Positions 11,643 through 23,189 of a stretch of 64,000 bases of DNA are shown one piece after another. Positions within the stretch are counted from its first letter, which is position 1; each line of letters starts with the position of its first letter. Below the pieces are notes generated by a model. That model made no database searches. It was not told where the DNA came from and worked only from the letters and a program-made list of their open reading frames with translations. This stretch comes from Clitoria ternatea (lineage: Eukaryota; Streptophyta; Magnoliopsida; Fabales; Fabaceae). The stretch lies in NCBI GenBank assembly GCA_037962975.1, contig CM075675.1, forward strand, positions 105,623,218 through 105,687,217, written 5' to 3'. Position numbers and translations under genes: made by a program.

Positions 11643-11662
11643 TTTTTTTTCCACTAGTGATA

Positions 11663-13520
11663 AAATCTGCATTAACAATCAAAACTATGCATTTCGAGAT
11701 AATTAAACTAATTATGGAAAATCATTACAAGAATTTTTAAAGGAAATATATTCACCAATTAATATATTTTTCATACACCAATTAATAGTGGATACATCGA
11801 TACATAATCACAATCACCAGTATTTGAATTAATATCCCACCATTCACAATATACATTCTGATGAAATTTATTTAATTGAATACATTGTGATTTTTCTACG
11901 ACTCGACTACTCAATAAGACAATGGTTTTGAGTACCGTAGTAATTTCAATCAATTTATTTGGAATACATCTAGTTAACATTTATTACTTTCTCTCTTAAC
12001 GTCAAAAGAGATAAATTAAACATATAATAAACAACGTAGTTAACGTTGCATTCTTTATATAAAGAATAAAGCATCATATGTTGAAATATCTCAAGTTAAA
12101 ATGTGAATATCAAACACCAAATCTTTATGAAATTGAAGTTAATCTCTAAAACTTTCGCTGTTTTTTCCTTCTCCCAATCATTCTTGGTGTTCCATATGAG
12201 CATGATTAGACATGAATCCTAACGAAAACAAAATTATATTAAGTGTTAAGCATGTTCAACCATGTGCACACATGGAAGATCTCTGCTAATTAGCCAAATG
12301 ATTCATGATGCATATGGTCCCTCCCATGTGTAAGTCAATCCCAGCACAAGCGGTTACAACAATTAACTTATATGATCTAATCACCCAATTAATTGCTGAA
12401 CTCCACTTGACCAGTCTATTAATGTGTCTAGTATATACAACATACAATAGTTAATTATACATTAATTGCGGTTTAAGTTCAATCATTGGTTTCTCTCTCC
12501 GTTACATCGGTTCTTCCGAACATGGATTTGATTCTTCAACAAAAACATGTATTTTGTTGTCCTAATTTCAGTAATTTGAATTTCATGTGCATTATAATCC
12601 CTACCTTTCTAATCATTGAATTCTACACTTGCATTAGTTAAATATGCTTATTAATTGCTCTGCTTATTAATCATTAATCATAGTACCTAAAAGGTATACA
12701 TAGGTTACCAATCACGTGTATTTCTCCTCTTCCTGTGGGTCTAAACGTATTTATTTTCTTCCTAACCAAATGCAATACATGTGTGCTGCTGTGTCTCTTG
12801 GGATTTCTATCTTAATATGCTCAAATGAAATTCGGTGTGGAGTGTTTTGTAAGTGAGCAGGTTCTTTTATATAATTATAATACTTGCAAATCAACTCAAC
12901 CAATGAATCTTAATTAAGACTTTTAAATTAAGAGCGTTTTGGTCGTTTCTAATCAACTTCTATCTTCGATAGATATATATTTCTAAATCATCTTTCTATA
13001 TACATATAAAATATAGGGTGGATCATCCATGATAATTTTTAAATATTTATAATTTTTATCCTTTCAAATATATATTAATTTAGGGTTGAGGGTGTAATTA
13101 ATGCTAAATACTACTATAATATTGGTGACTTTTGTTCAAAACATTGGCCTAAATCACTAACGCTATTACCGTCAACTGGACACTTGAGAGGGCATAGGTC
13201 AAACGTTAATTGTTGGCATCACTATAAGAAATTGGGTAAAGGGCTTGAGGCTAAGCCAGTCACTATTTTTCATCATGTAAAAGTTAATGTGACTCTGACT
13301 CCCACGCCCTTAACTAACGTAGGACATAATGTCCCACACCATTTTCAACAAAGAAATGGGTTCCATGCCCAATTTCAAACCTATTACATCATACCATTTT
13401 GTATTATTTTATAATAATAATAATTTATTAATATTATTTATTTATTTATTGTTGTTGTTAACACGTGAGAAATATAGAAATAAAATAAAATTCACTACAT
13501 AACAAGAAATAACAAAAAAA
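11663..13520. other. AT-rich intergenic DNA, no gene seen
   Basis: No frame resembles a known protein and no repeat boundary is convincing. The 76-codon frame at 13184-13414 has no recognisable motif. CACTATAAGAAA near 13220 resembles a CACTA terminus, but no partner end was found. Confidence 0.55.
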
Positions 13521-13521
13521 T

Positions 13522-13523
13522 AC

Positions 13524-13606
<83 letters not shown>

Positions 13607-13610
13607 GAAA
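13522..13610. repeat. Compound microsatellite (TA)n(GA)n(GAAA)n
   Basis: An AT dinucleotide run (13522-13544) passes into GA repeats (to about 13566) and then about eleven GAAA units. The Leu/Ser-rich minus-strand frame across it is an artefact. Confidence 0.95.
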
Positions 13611-13899
13611 GAGAGGGATGATTGAGATTAATCATGTGAGTTTTTAAAAAAGTCATGTCATCTTTTAAGTGATCACGTGACTTTGAAAATTTTTGAATTT
13701 CAACCACCTATTGTATGGTTATACGGTCCATATTCGCTCCTCTTACTCTCACATAAGAGAACCTTTCCTATAAAAATATATTCCCTATATATATAGTGAT
13801 TAAAGAAAATAAAATACAACTAAAAAAAAAAACTCAATCTCCATGGAGAGAACGACAGTGGGCTATGGGGCTTGGACAATCGTTGTTATTGATGTTGGG

Positions 13900-15260
13900 C
13901 GCTTATGATGATGACATTAATAGTGGCAATGTGGGCGGTGTTGATGTTGGCCCTTTCCCTTTCTTCTTAGACATAGATTGGTCGTTTAGTGCAACATCAA
14001 AATCATGATGGACAACTCTCCCTATTGTACTCGAGCTAGGGTGGCCATATGGGTTGTAGTTGGTCGAACTATGTTGTAGTCAACCATATTATGCTAGCTG
14101 ACCTTTCACGTACTCCGGCTAAGCCTAGAGGGTGCCACCTTCATATTTGCATGCACTGATGAAGCGTTAGTGCAAGGGGAGGGTTACGTCATCGAAGATG
14201 AACCCTAATGAACATTGGAGACCAAGGAAGCAGTGCCATAAAGGTGACTGTGATGCCTCCCACCAACAATGTCCATCCATATCTGAATCCTAGTAGCCAT
14301 GTTAAATGGTGAGCCTCAAGCCTTAAGTTCTGCCAGACATTTGTCATACTGGGATTACTTATTAATACATTAAAAACCATGAATAATGTAGAATTATTTA
14401 AATTTTAGATGGAAATAATGTTGACTAAAACTTACCATCATCTGAAGTGAGCGTTCATCAATGAAATCCTATTGCCCAATTGTTTTAATGAGTCACCTAA
14501 AACAACTCAGCTAGGCTAATGGGGTGCCCATTTATCTCCTCCTACAAAGAAAAAGTTAAACAATTGATTGATTATTAAATTCGTACTATATGAAACAGAT
14601 AAACAACTTACTAGTAATTGAGTAATGGCAGCATGTGACTGATTAACCGTGGTGTATAGCACACCAAGCCTATTGATACTCTTGTTGCACTCCCAAACCT
14701 TTGATATATGGCTTATCCCACTTAACGAGTAGACCAGCCCATGTCGTCTCCCTGATCCATGAGGGGTGAGTAGTTGTCCGATGCTTCAGGCCCCTCTATA
14801 GGCCTTCCCTAGTATGTCAGTAAAGTGTGTCTTCTTGATGTTTTGCAAACACCTCCCCCATCGCATCATGATGCTCTGGCACGAAAGTCATAAACTCTTG
14901 CATTTAACAAAAAAATATATAAAATATTAAAAGACAATATGAACATTATAAAGTCATTAAAATTTGCTTATATGTGAAACCAGGTGTAGTACAAAATATT
15001 ACATTTAAAATACATTAATTTAAATGTAAAGTACTCACCCATTTACAGGGGTAAGTATGATCTTCTCGAAATCACCCTTCTTTGTAGTAGACATGTCACG
15101 TGCACACACTGTCAAAACATCCAGAGGGTCCAAAGGACTAGTACCCGGGTCTCTTGCTACCTGATCAATAGGAACATCCATCACCTAAAGGTAACCCTAA
15201 CATTGATCCTTATCAGTATTACCATTTGAGTTAGAACCAAAGGCCTCAACAAGGATGTAA
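13900..15260 (-). pseudogene. Decayed plant En/Spm-type accessory transposase (Transposase_24-like)
   Basis: On the minus strand, pieces in changing frames resemble the C-terminal region of the putative plant transposase family (Ptta/En/Spm): KWDKPYIK and VWECNKSINRLGVLY (about 14590-14740), then after an apparent intron NGHPISLAELF and VTH (about 14490-14535), then FIDERSLQMM (about 14440-14475). Further upstream on that strand, 15040-15190 carries an exon-like piece with VARDPGTSPLD. In-frame stops and frame changes interrupt it. No CACTA termini were found around it, so it is an orphan relic. It abuts the gypsy protease fragment at about 15280. The assignment rests on motif resemblance only. 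Confidence 0.45.
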
Positions 15261-15288
15261 TTAACGCCAATATCCTAGGTATCCCCAT

Positions 15289-15537
15289 TTATCTGAGAGT
15301 CTGCATCATCTGGATGACAAGGTCACGCTTGACTCTAATGGTAACAAGTTGATTTATTGTGCAACTGAGGTGACGAACATAATCCTCAGTAAAGAAAGAA
15401 TGTGTCACCTCCGAATCATAGATCACAATTAAGTATATTACCAAGAATAACACATTTAAATTGTACAAGCCAATCATTCTTTGTCGCCTATGTAGTATCA
15501 AAGGAAAAAACACATCCTGTAGTAACATTTTGTGCAC
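15289..15537 (-). pseudogene. Ty3/gypsy aspartic protease fragment
   Basis: The 82-codon frame contains VIYDSEVTHSFFTEDYVR, which aligns with the DSGATHSF-type active site of gypsy proteases. The Gly after DS is Glu here and the following Ala is Val, so the catalytic loop is broken. It lies downstream of the gag fragment in the normal gag-protease order. No reverse transcriptase follows on this strand; the element is cut off at about 15289 beside the decayed En/Spm relic. Confidence 0.72.
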
Positions 15538-15612
15538 TCACATCCTAAACATCATCCCTCTTCTAATTTTGACCTCCGCGGCCACCCCTCTGAGCTTCAC
15601 CACCACGGGCCA

Positions 15613-16519
15613 CTATAGTGTTAGCCTTGCTACCCTACGCACTTTGGGCCTGTCTTTACAGACAACCAGGCTTAATATTGCCGCGTTGCCCATATTGGAA
15701 ACATGTAGGTTGGGCTGCATAACAATTTTTAGCCAACTGTCCTTCCTTACCACAGTTAAAGCATGCTCTACTACTAGAATGACCATTACTGTAACTACGA
15801 GATTAAAAAGAAGACGTGGTAGATGATCCAACATGGCTAGACTGACTCTGTCTCTTTAAGTTTATCCACTTGGCCTTAAACTATTGCTTATCTTTCCTTG
15901 CAGACACCCTTTGTAACTATACTTCCTTTGTTAACTGTATCTTATTCACAAGTACTACATAATATCTGATCTTAAATGGAACAATAATGATGTGGAACTT
16001 TACACGCAACCCAGATTCATATTTAGCACATTTGTTCTCCCCTCTATCCTCCAGAGAGAAAGGGTAATAAAAGTCACATAACTCATCAAACTTAGCCATC
16101 TATTCAACCATTGACATTTTCCCTTGCTCAAGTTTAAGAAATTTCATCTCCTTTCTGATATTATAATTATCAGGAAAGTATTTTGCTAAAAACCTCTTCT
16201 TAAAATTTTTCAAATTCAAGGCCTCATTTACAATTGTTAATTGAGTTTTAGTGTGAGTCCACCAAATTCTCGCCTCTTCCTTCAACTGATAAGTAGCAAA
16301 TAATGCCTTTTTTTCATCAAAGCACTCAAAGTACTCAAAGATTTGCTTCATATCATGTATTCGGGTATACGCTCCATCATGATCATGTCTACCCTTATAT
16401 ACAGGTGACGAACGCTTTAGAAACTTATCAAGGGTAGGGCCAGATTCAGCCTGCCCTATAAAATATGAAAATTTGGTAAAGAAATCATCATCTAGATGAG
16501 AACTGGAATCACCCGTCAT
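15613..16519 (-). pseudogene. Ty3/gypsy gag fragment with degenerate zinc knuckle
   Basis: The frame at 16519-16100 (139 codons) matches the retrotransposon gag domain: FLKRSSPVYKG, GAYTRIHDMKQIF, ARIWWTHTK and FLAKYFPDN. It ends at a stop codon directly followed in the same frame by MAKFDELCDFYYPF (16099-15917), which continues gag, so a nonsense mutation splits the protein. Further on, about 15720-15790, ACFNCGKEGQLAKNC is a CCHC knuckle whose His has become Gln. The capsid-like protein would package element RNA. Spacing to the PBS-like site at 17971 is enlarged by the nested solo LTR at 16713-17964. On the minus strand the protease fragment follows. Confidence 0.84.
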
Positions 16520-16712
16520 TCTACACTAACATTTCTCACAATTATTTCTTTAGTTAATTCAATAGAATTCAAGAGTTACCTCAATACAGGGATACCATAA
16601 TCGATGGAGTACCAGGAAACATAATGCAAAGAATCCTATAACATTTCCAATCAAACAGAATACATATACATACACCATACAATTGTCAACAAAATCCGGT
16701 CTGGAACAGAAC

Positions 16713-17964
16713 TGTTAGGGAATCCCTCAAGGTCAGGCAACGGAAACACAAAAGATTCCCAAAAAGGATTGCAAAAACAAATGTCTCAAGGCATTATACA
16801 AAATTAAACTTTCGATTTAGGGCTTACATCTTGTAGATGCAAAGCGAGTTCCTCGATCGAAGCAATTGTAGCTTTGCCCTTAGGAGTCCACACAGGTACT
16901 CTCACCAGAAACCAAAATTCTGAATGCTAGTACAGAAATTTGAGAGTAATCTAATTTTTGAGCAGCAGCCTATGAGCATCTCATGCTCTATATATAGGCT
17001 TAAGTCTTAACCTGATGAGCTCTCATTAAACAGTGGGCTCCTGACTCATTCTAAATGAGTTAGGCCCAATAGTTTTATTTTTAGTCCAACTAAAATAAAA
17101 CTATCCTTTGGCGGGCTTACTTTATGTGTGTGACCCTATAGGTAAAATATTCGGTTATATTAATAATAAAGTATTCTATTATTAATATAAAATAAGAGCA
17201 CCATCTAGCAATACATCATTATGTCCGAATATTATTTATCATCGACATGACCTATAAGTGATAATTATTATATGTATTTATTCCTTTTGTCATGATATCT
17301 AATTAAGCCCAAGGCATGGTCGACCCAATTCATTTTACTTGATACCAAAGTAGGCTTATGGAATAAATATCTAATATTTAATCATCCTAACATGGCCATG
17401 CATTTCGTTAGTCTCACTCCATCAAGTGGCCCATAGATATCACTCTTGTCACATAGGAGAGACAAATCTCATCTACATCACTCACATCTCTCTGTATGAT
17501 TTGTCCATTGCCTAATCACAATCTTTATGGTCATCTTATTACAGATGACGTTTGATTGTATCAAAACAACAAACTCCTTATGTAGGAATCATAGTGACTT
17601 CAGGTCGAAGGACTATATACCATTATCACATCGAGAACCATTTATGACACTCATGTAACGATCCATGTAACGTTTTCATGGTGAGTCTGTCTAGTACAAT
17701 ATTACTCTTAATGTGTACCCGTGTAAAGACTTGATATCATATATCCATGATTTATAAGATCAAATCATTAGTACATTCACACACTAATCTTAATGTATTT
17801 ACATGTCCCCATGTAAATACTTGATTAGAGACATTTTAGGAATAATTCTCATATGACATATTACTCCAGGATAAATAGTTTTAAAACAATCTTAAACTGA
17901 AAATACTAATTTTATTGATAAGTTAAGATTGATACATTAATAGCTCGTAGTGCATGCACCAACA
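16713..17964 (-). mobile_element. Solo LTR, 1252 bp, 5-bp target duplication AGAAC
   Basis: On the + strand it begins TGTTAGGGAATCCC and ends GCATGCACCAACA, so TG...CA with TGTTNG/CNAACA inverted ends. AGAAC flanks it exactly at 16708-16712 and 17965-17969. No internal coding region is present. A TATA-like CTATATATAG at about 16988-16998 sits at the position expected if transcription runs on the minus strand, which sets the strand call. It landed between the primer-binding-site region and gag of the older gypsy element. Confidence 0.88.
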
Positions 17965-17980
17965 AGAACTGCTCTAATAC

Positions 17981-19305
17981 TGCCATATCCTCCCCGATTT
18001 CCTAGAATTTACCCAAGGGTCTAATAAAAATTAGAGAAAATTTTTCGTAATTAGAATTGCCCTTAACGAATAAACCACAAGAACCTAAGCGGTACATAAC
18101 TTAGAACCACCTAAAACCCTTCTTTTTGACTCTGGTAATCGATTACTGTATCCTTATAATTGATTATAGGTAATCAATTAATTTAATCAATTACCCATGA
18201 GTAACCTGTGTAGGATTTCAGGACTTGCTCTCTGGTAATCAAATACGTAATCGATTACCAATAGACAAACCTATAGAATTATGCAGATTTTGGCCTTCGG
18301 GCTAACTTCCGCACTCTTTAACTTGCTCGTTTTAACTTTGATTGTTATGAAATTTTAGGGCACTATGTGCAACCTCTTTCAGACCTATTGCCGTAGTCTA
18401 TACTCAAAAATTCCTCCATATCATGGAGCTATGCAGAAAAATGCAATTTGACGCTTTCACGCAATTTCTATGCTAAAGTCATATCAAATCACCTTCAATT
18501 AGGAAATTCAACATAAACACAAGTTTCAAAGTTGCCAATGGATCTATTGGCACCGTTCGGGAACTCTGAATCCCATCGGACCTCAAAATGGCATGTTTAG
18601 TTGGCTTAATTAGTTATTTCCCTTCTAAAACCAAATCTTTATCATCAACCACTTACATACTTATACCACCACAATTATCAAGGCAATTCATAATGCCTAT
18701 ACATTTACCAAATTCTCAACTAAGTCTTACCACACTTATAAACAACACGTAAATTATGAGCACATCACTCCATATAATAGCAATCTTCAATACCAACTAT
18801 CATCATTACTTTTAATATCACCATTAACATTTTCATATAATTAGATCAATGCCAATCACTCACAATATACATATACACACACATACTACATAACCAAAAT
18901 CATCTGCCCATGATCGCACGATTATCAACTCAATGGCTCAGTTCCATTTTGCAACTCCTAGTCATCGACTACACTATTCATCATTAATATCATATCATCA
19001 TTCACTCAAATATACTCGACTATATACATATACCAATTTGGAAATAAAATTCATCAAGCATTATCCTTAGTACTCATCAAGCCTCAACATATATTTCACA
19101 TCAATCATAGCTCATCACATACATATGTCATATATCTATACAGACACACAAAATATCATGCACTACCAAGTTCCCAAAACATAATGATATGTACATGATA
19201 ATCACATTTCTCCTTCACATTGCTCTATACGCTCATCTAGTATTAGCATACGCGGTATCAACAAGGTCTCAGTCATCAATCCTTAATTAATACCAAGGGT
19301 TTTAC
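17981..19305 (-). repeat. Gypsy LTR shared between integrase and gag fragments
   Basis: On the minus strand this block lies between an integrase/chromodomain end (19343) and a primer-binding-site-like sequence (RC of GCTCTAATACTG at 17971-17982, close to the TGGTATCAGAGC initiator-tRNA site) that precedes gag. A purine-rich tract on the minus strand (about 19306-19322) fits a polypurine tract. So one LTR serves as the 3' LTR of one element and the 5' LTR of the next. It carries several TAATCGATTA-type palindromes (18138-18265), also found in LTRs at 32288 and 49202. The boundaries are approximate. Confidence 0.6.
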
Positions 19306-19552
19306 ACACACACACCCCTTAAAAGCGATTTTGTCCCCACAATTAACATACCTCATTAAACAACTTGGGGTACCGCCTCCTCATCTTTAATTCCAAGTCC
19401 CAGGTATAAGAGGTTTCATTAAGGTTTTGCCACAAAACCTTTACTAGTGGCACCTTTTTGCTCCTCAAACGCTTGGTCTGAAAAGCTTCAATGCGAATAG
19501 GGGTAGCTGGCATTGTCATAACCTCCGTCAACTTAATGAAATCCTCTAGTAT

Positions 19553-20251
19553 TAGGGATGACAATATGGGTGGGTCTGCAGGCTAGGCCGTTTGGCCCGT
19601 TAAAACAGGTCGGGCCAAGCTAACCTTTGAAGCCCGCTTTTTCGAATAGGTTGCCCGTTTTGGCCCGTCAGAAAACGGGCCCGTCACGGGCTGGCCGGGC
19701 CTTTATTAAAAAATATATTAGTATATATATTATAATGTATAATGCTTATTTACTATGGACTTTTAATATTTAGGCTTTTATTATTGTATACTTTATTTGA
19801 TGTTATTTATTTTGGACTTTATATTATTAGTGTATGCGTGTTTGATTTTTGTTTTAAATATTGGTTGATTATTTGATTTGAAATTAATTTTGATGACTAT
19901 TTATTGTTTCTATTTAATGCAAATAAAATTAATTTAAACTTTTAATAAAATAAATTAGATTAATTATAAAAATCTTTGCTTTAAAAAGGTGAAATCTATT
20001 TTTTATATCTAAAGTTTTTTAAAAAAGACTAAAAAATAGTTCAAATAATAATAATAATAATAAAATAACATATATAATTCTTTTTAAGAAACAGGCCGGC
20101 CCGTTTTGGCCCGGGGCCACACAAAGTACGGGCCAAGCCAATGTTTTTAGCCCTTTTTCATATTTTGGCCCGGCCTTGCCCGACCCGTACTTTGATGGGC
20201 TTACACGGACCTTGGCTCAGCTCGGCCCTTTGGCCCTTTTTGCCACCCCTA
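19553..20251. mobile_element. hAT-like non-autonomous element inside the gypsy integrase
   Basis: The ends are TAGGGATGACAA and TTGCCACCCCTA, inverted with 10 of 12 matching. The 8-bp flanks TCTAGTAT (19545-19552) and TTTGGTAT (20252-20259) match at six positions, fitting an aged 8-bp hAT target duplication. Inside the ends are runs of GGCCCG/CGGGCC; the middle is AT-rich and non-coding. It interrupts the integrase tail. A second copy of its 3' part ends at 20977 because of the later 726-bp duplication. Confidence 0.72.
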
Positions 20252-21433
20252 TTTGGTATCACCATACTATCACAAGGAATATACTTTCGAAGCTGAGATA
20301 CATGAAACACATCATGTAATCTGGATGAAGTTGGAGGAAGCTTAATCTGATAAGCTACATCTCTAATTCACTCCAGAATCTGATTAGGACCTATATATCT
20401 TGGACTCAGCTTTCGACTTTTAATAGCCATACCAACACCTTTTGAAAGAGAAACTCTCAGAAACACGTTATCATTGATATGAAATTCTAGAGGTCGATGT
20501 CTGTTATCATAGTAACTCTTACATATGTTCTGAGTTATTTTCATTTTTTCTCTGATCATAACCAATTTCGTAGTCATCTACTGGACTATTTTTGGATCCA
20601 ACACCAAAGCATCACCATTGTCAGTCTAACATAATGGAGTATGACACTCCCTGCCATAAAGAGCTTCTTATGGTGTCATGTCAATGATACTATAGGAACT
20701 GTTATTTAAAAAAGGTGAAATCTATTTTTTATATCTAAAGTTTTTTAAAAAAGACTAAAAAATAGTTCAAATAATAATAATAATAATAAAATAACATATA
20801 TAATTCTTTTTAAGAAACAGGCCGGCCCGTTTTGGCCCGGGGCCACACAAAGTACGGGCCAAGCCAATGTTTTTAGCCCTTTTTCATATTTTGGCCCGGC
20901 CTTGCCCGACCCGTACTTTGATGGGCTTACACGGACCTTGGCTCAGCTCGGCCCTTTGGCCCTTTTTGCCACCCCTATTTGGTATCACCATACTATCACA
21001 AGGAATATACTTTCGAAGCTGAGATACATGAAACACATCATGTAATTTGGATGAAGTTGGAGGAAGCTTAATCTGATAAGCTACATCTCTAATTCACTCC
21101 AGAATCTGATTAGGACCTATATATCTTGGACTCAGCTTTCGACTTTTAATAGCCATACCAACACCTTTTGAAAGAGAAACTCTCAGAAACACGTTATCAT
21201 TGATATGAAATTCTAGAGGTCGATGTCTGTTATCATAGTAACTCTTACATATGTTCTGAGTTATTTTCATTTTTTCTCTGATCATAACCAATTTCGTAGT
21301 CATCTACTGGACTATTTTTGGATCCAACACCAAAGCATCACCATTGTCAGTCTAACATAATGGAGTATGACACTCCCTGCCATAAAGAGCTTCTTATGGT
21401 GTCATGTCAATGATACTATAGGAACTGTTATTA
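19983..21433. repeat. Two-copy tandem duplication, 726-bp period
   Basis: The sequence from about 19983 to 20707 is repeated from about 20709 to 21433. By eye I see one substitution (C at 20318, T at the matching site) and a one-base difference in an A run. The unit contains the 3' part of the hAT-like element and part of the integrase. The junction (GTTATTTAAAAAAGG) shares only a few bases with the start of the unit. Confidence 0.93.
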
Positions 21434-21720
21434 TAAGTGAATTCAACTAAAGGCGAGAATCGCTCCCAATATCCTTTATGCTCCAAAACACAAGCACGAA
21501 GTAAAACCTCCAAAATCTGAATAGTACGTTCAGACTGACCATCAGCCTAAGGATGATATGCTAAGCTCAACCTCAGTTCTGTACATAGATCGTTGTGTAA
21601 ACTCTCCTACAACTTGAAAGTAAATCGGTGATCGCGGTCTGATATAATATTAAAAGGAACATCGTGTAATCGTACAATTTATTTCACATATAAATCCATG
21701 AAGCATTACATTAGCTTATT

Positions 21721-21870
21721 AAGTAATTGTAGAGTTCGAGGAATACCTGAGTTCATTACGCTTTGTTAAAATGTAGTGGAAAACTTTTTAGATTATTAAG
21801 TAATTGTAGATTTTGAGGAAAACCTATGTTCATTACGCTTTGTTAAAATGTAGTGGAAAAATTTGGATAA
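21721..21870. repeat. 77-bp imperfect tandem duplication
   Basis: AAGTAATTGTAGA starts copies at 21721 and 21798, and CATTACGCTTTGTTAAAATG recurs in both. The copies differ at several positions, so this duplication is older than the 726-bp one beside it. It marks the upstream limit of recognisable integrase. Confidence 0.85.
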
Positions 21871-23180
21871 GCATCACAAATCGTCACGAGTGGTGTTGTG
21901 ACATTTACAACGTTTGGATATGTAAGAAAAGTCATCACAAATGGTGTTGTGGCCTTCCTTGACCAAATCTATTTAATTTCCAAAATCGAGACTCAAGTGC
22001 TAAAAATCCTGATAGGAAGGAATATAGAGACGAATTGATTTGGTGTTTTGGTACCAACACCTCTAGAACATCTTATTTTATCCAACTTATTAAGGTTTCC
22101 ACTATGCAAAAATAGGTCTACGGTAGTAGTTTAAATGGGATCACTTAATATAGATAACTAATGATCAGCCTAAATGACATATAGCAAATATAAATGATTT
22201 AATATTTTATGTAGTCTACAAAAATAACTATTAAAAATTAAAAGTTTATAACATCAACCACTCTATTGTGTTGTGATGATGAAAGAAAAACTTCATCTTG
22301 ATCAAAATGTTTTCCCACGATAAGGTTAGTTCCTTTACCATTCTCTTGATTTTTTAATAAATAACTTACCCATGGGAGCTAAATATAAGGATTTAGGATA
22401 ATCTCAAGGTAGATGATTGATCTACTTTAATATATAACCTAATTGGTGATTATTTAGTAGCTTATAAATTTTAGAAAGTTTATATTATAGCTAAATGTTG
22501 TTAAAAATGAACTTGTGATACTTTTTTAGAAATTTAGTCAAATTTCTTCCCATTAGCTAAGTTTGGCAACAAATGTAGTAATTAATGACCTTTTTGATAA
22601 TTTTGGACTTATTTAAGTATCTTTTTTTATAATTATGGACATGTTTGGGCATTTGTTTAGTGTCTTTTTAGTAATCTAAAACTTGTTTAGTTATATAAAT
22701 ACTTTGAAAATATTCAAATATAGAGGTTAATCATGTTATCAATTTTTTTTTAGAAATTAGTTAATTAGTGTCTTTTTGGTAATCTAAGACCAGTTTCATA
22801 ATCTAAGGTTGTTTGATTGTTTGGTTGTTTGAGGTTGTGTTATGCTTTACTATTGGTTGTTTGAAATAAAAATGTGTTATGATTTTTAAGGTGCATGTTT
22901 GGTTAGTGTTTGATTTGTTATGTTAGTCTATTTGGTTACGTGTTTTAGTTAGAGTTGTGTGTGTAGAGTTTTGTTGGTAATACAGATCATGGATTGTTTT
23001 TGGATGTATGATAAAGTTTATGCTCATAGGAGAGTGAAGGTTTAGAAACAAACTTAGAAGATGAGTTATTAGGTATTTTTTTAAAATCTTTTTCCAAAAC
23101 TAAGTCTAAAACAAGTTACATAACAATAGACTTAAGTAAAAGAGACTGGTTAAGAATATTACCCAAGAGAGCTATATTGG
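21871..23180. other. AT-rich DNA, no gene seen
   Basis: No domain-bearing frame is seen. CACAAATCGTCACGAGTGGTG and CACAAATGGTGTTGTGGCC around 21880-21960 form a small direct repeat. From about 22600 TTTGGTAATCTAA phrases recur. It is probably decayed repeat sequence. Confidence 0.5.
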
Positions 23181-23189
23181 TTCACTTAT

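Larger units (their letters stand above)
8640..11659 (+). mobile_element. CACTA DNA transposon, deletion derivative (CACTA-2)
   Basis: The ends are CACTAGTGGAAAAAA and TTTTTTTTCCACTAGTG, flanked by ATA at 8637-8639 and 11660-11662, a perfect 3-bp target duplication. Both ends carry arrays of TTCACGGTTG/CAACCGTGAATATA repeats. The inside holds a C/T-rich leader with a possible donor (GTCAG|GTAAGT near 9350), AT-rich sequence, a 5' block shared with CACTA-1 (10551-10633) and the last two exons of a Ulp1-like gene (10655-10938). No transposase sequence remains, so this 3.0-kb copy is non-autonomous. Its subterminal repeats differ from those of CACTA-1 outside the shared CACGGTT core. Confidence 0.92.
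19343..21740 (-). pseudogene. Ty3/gypsy integrase C-terminus and chromodomain-like tail, broken
   Basis: Reading the minus strand from 21740, about 21440-21640 encodes the integrase core end, including ADGQSERTIQIL with the catalytic Glu kept, but a stop codon (TAG where Gln is usual) lies three codons before DGQ. Then comes MTTKLVMIREKMK...RPLEFHINDNVFLRV...KLSPRYIGPNQILE (21303-21094, repeated at 20577-20368 by a tandem duplication). The hAT-like insertion 19553-20251 follows. The last piece, 19564-19343, has KVPLVKVLWQNLNETSYTW, the chromodomain-like end of chromovirus integrases. Reverse transcriptase and RNase H are absent upstream. The gene is dead several times over. Confidence 0.85.

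Noticed and set aside
13215..13235. CACTATAAGAAA as a possible CACTA terminus
   Set aside because: No matching inverted end or target duplication was found within several kilobases.
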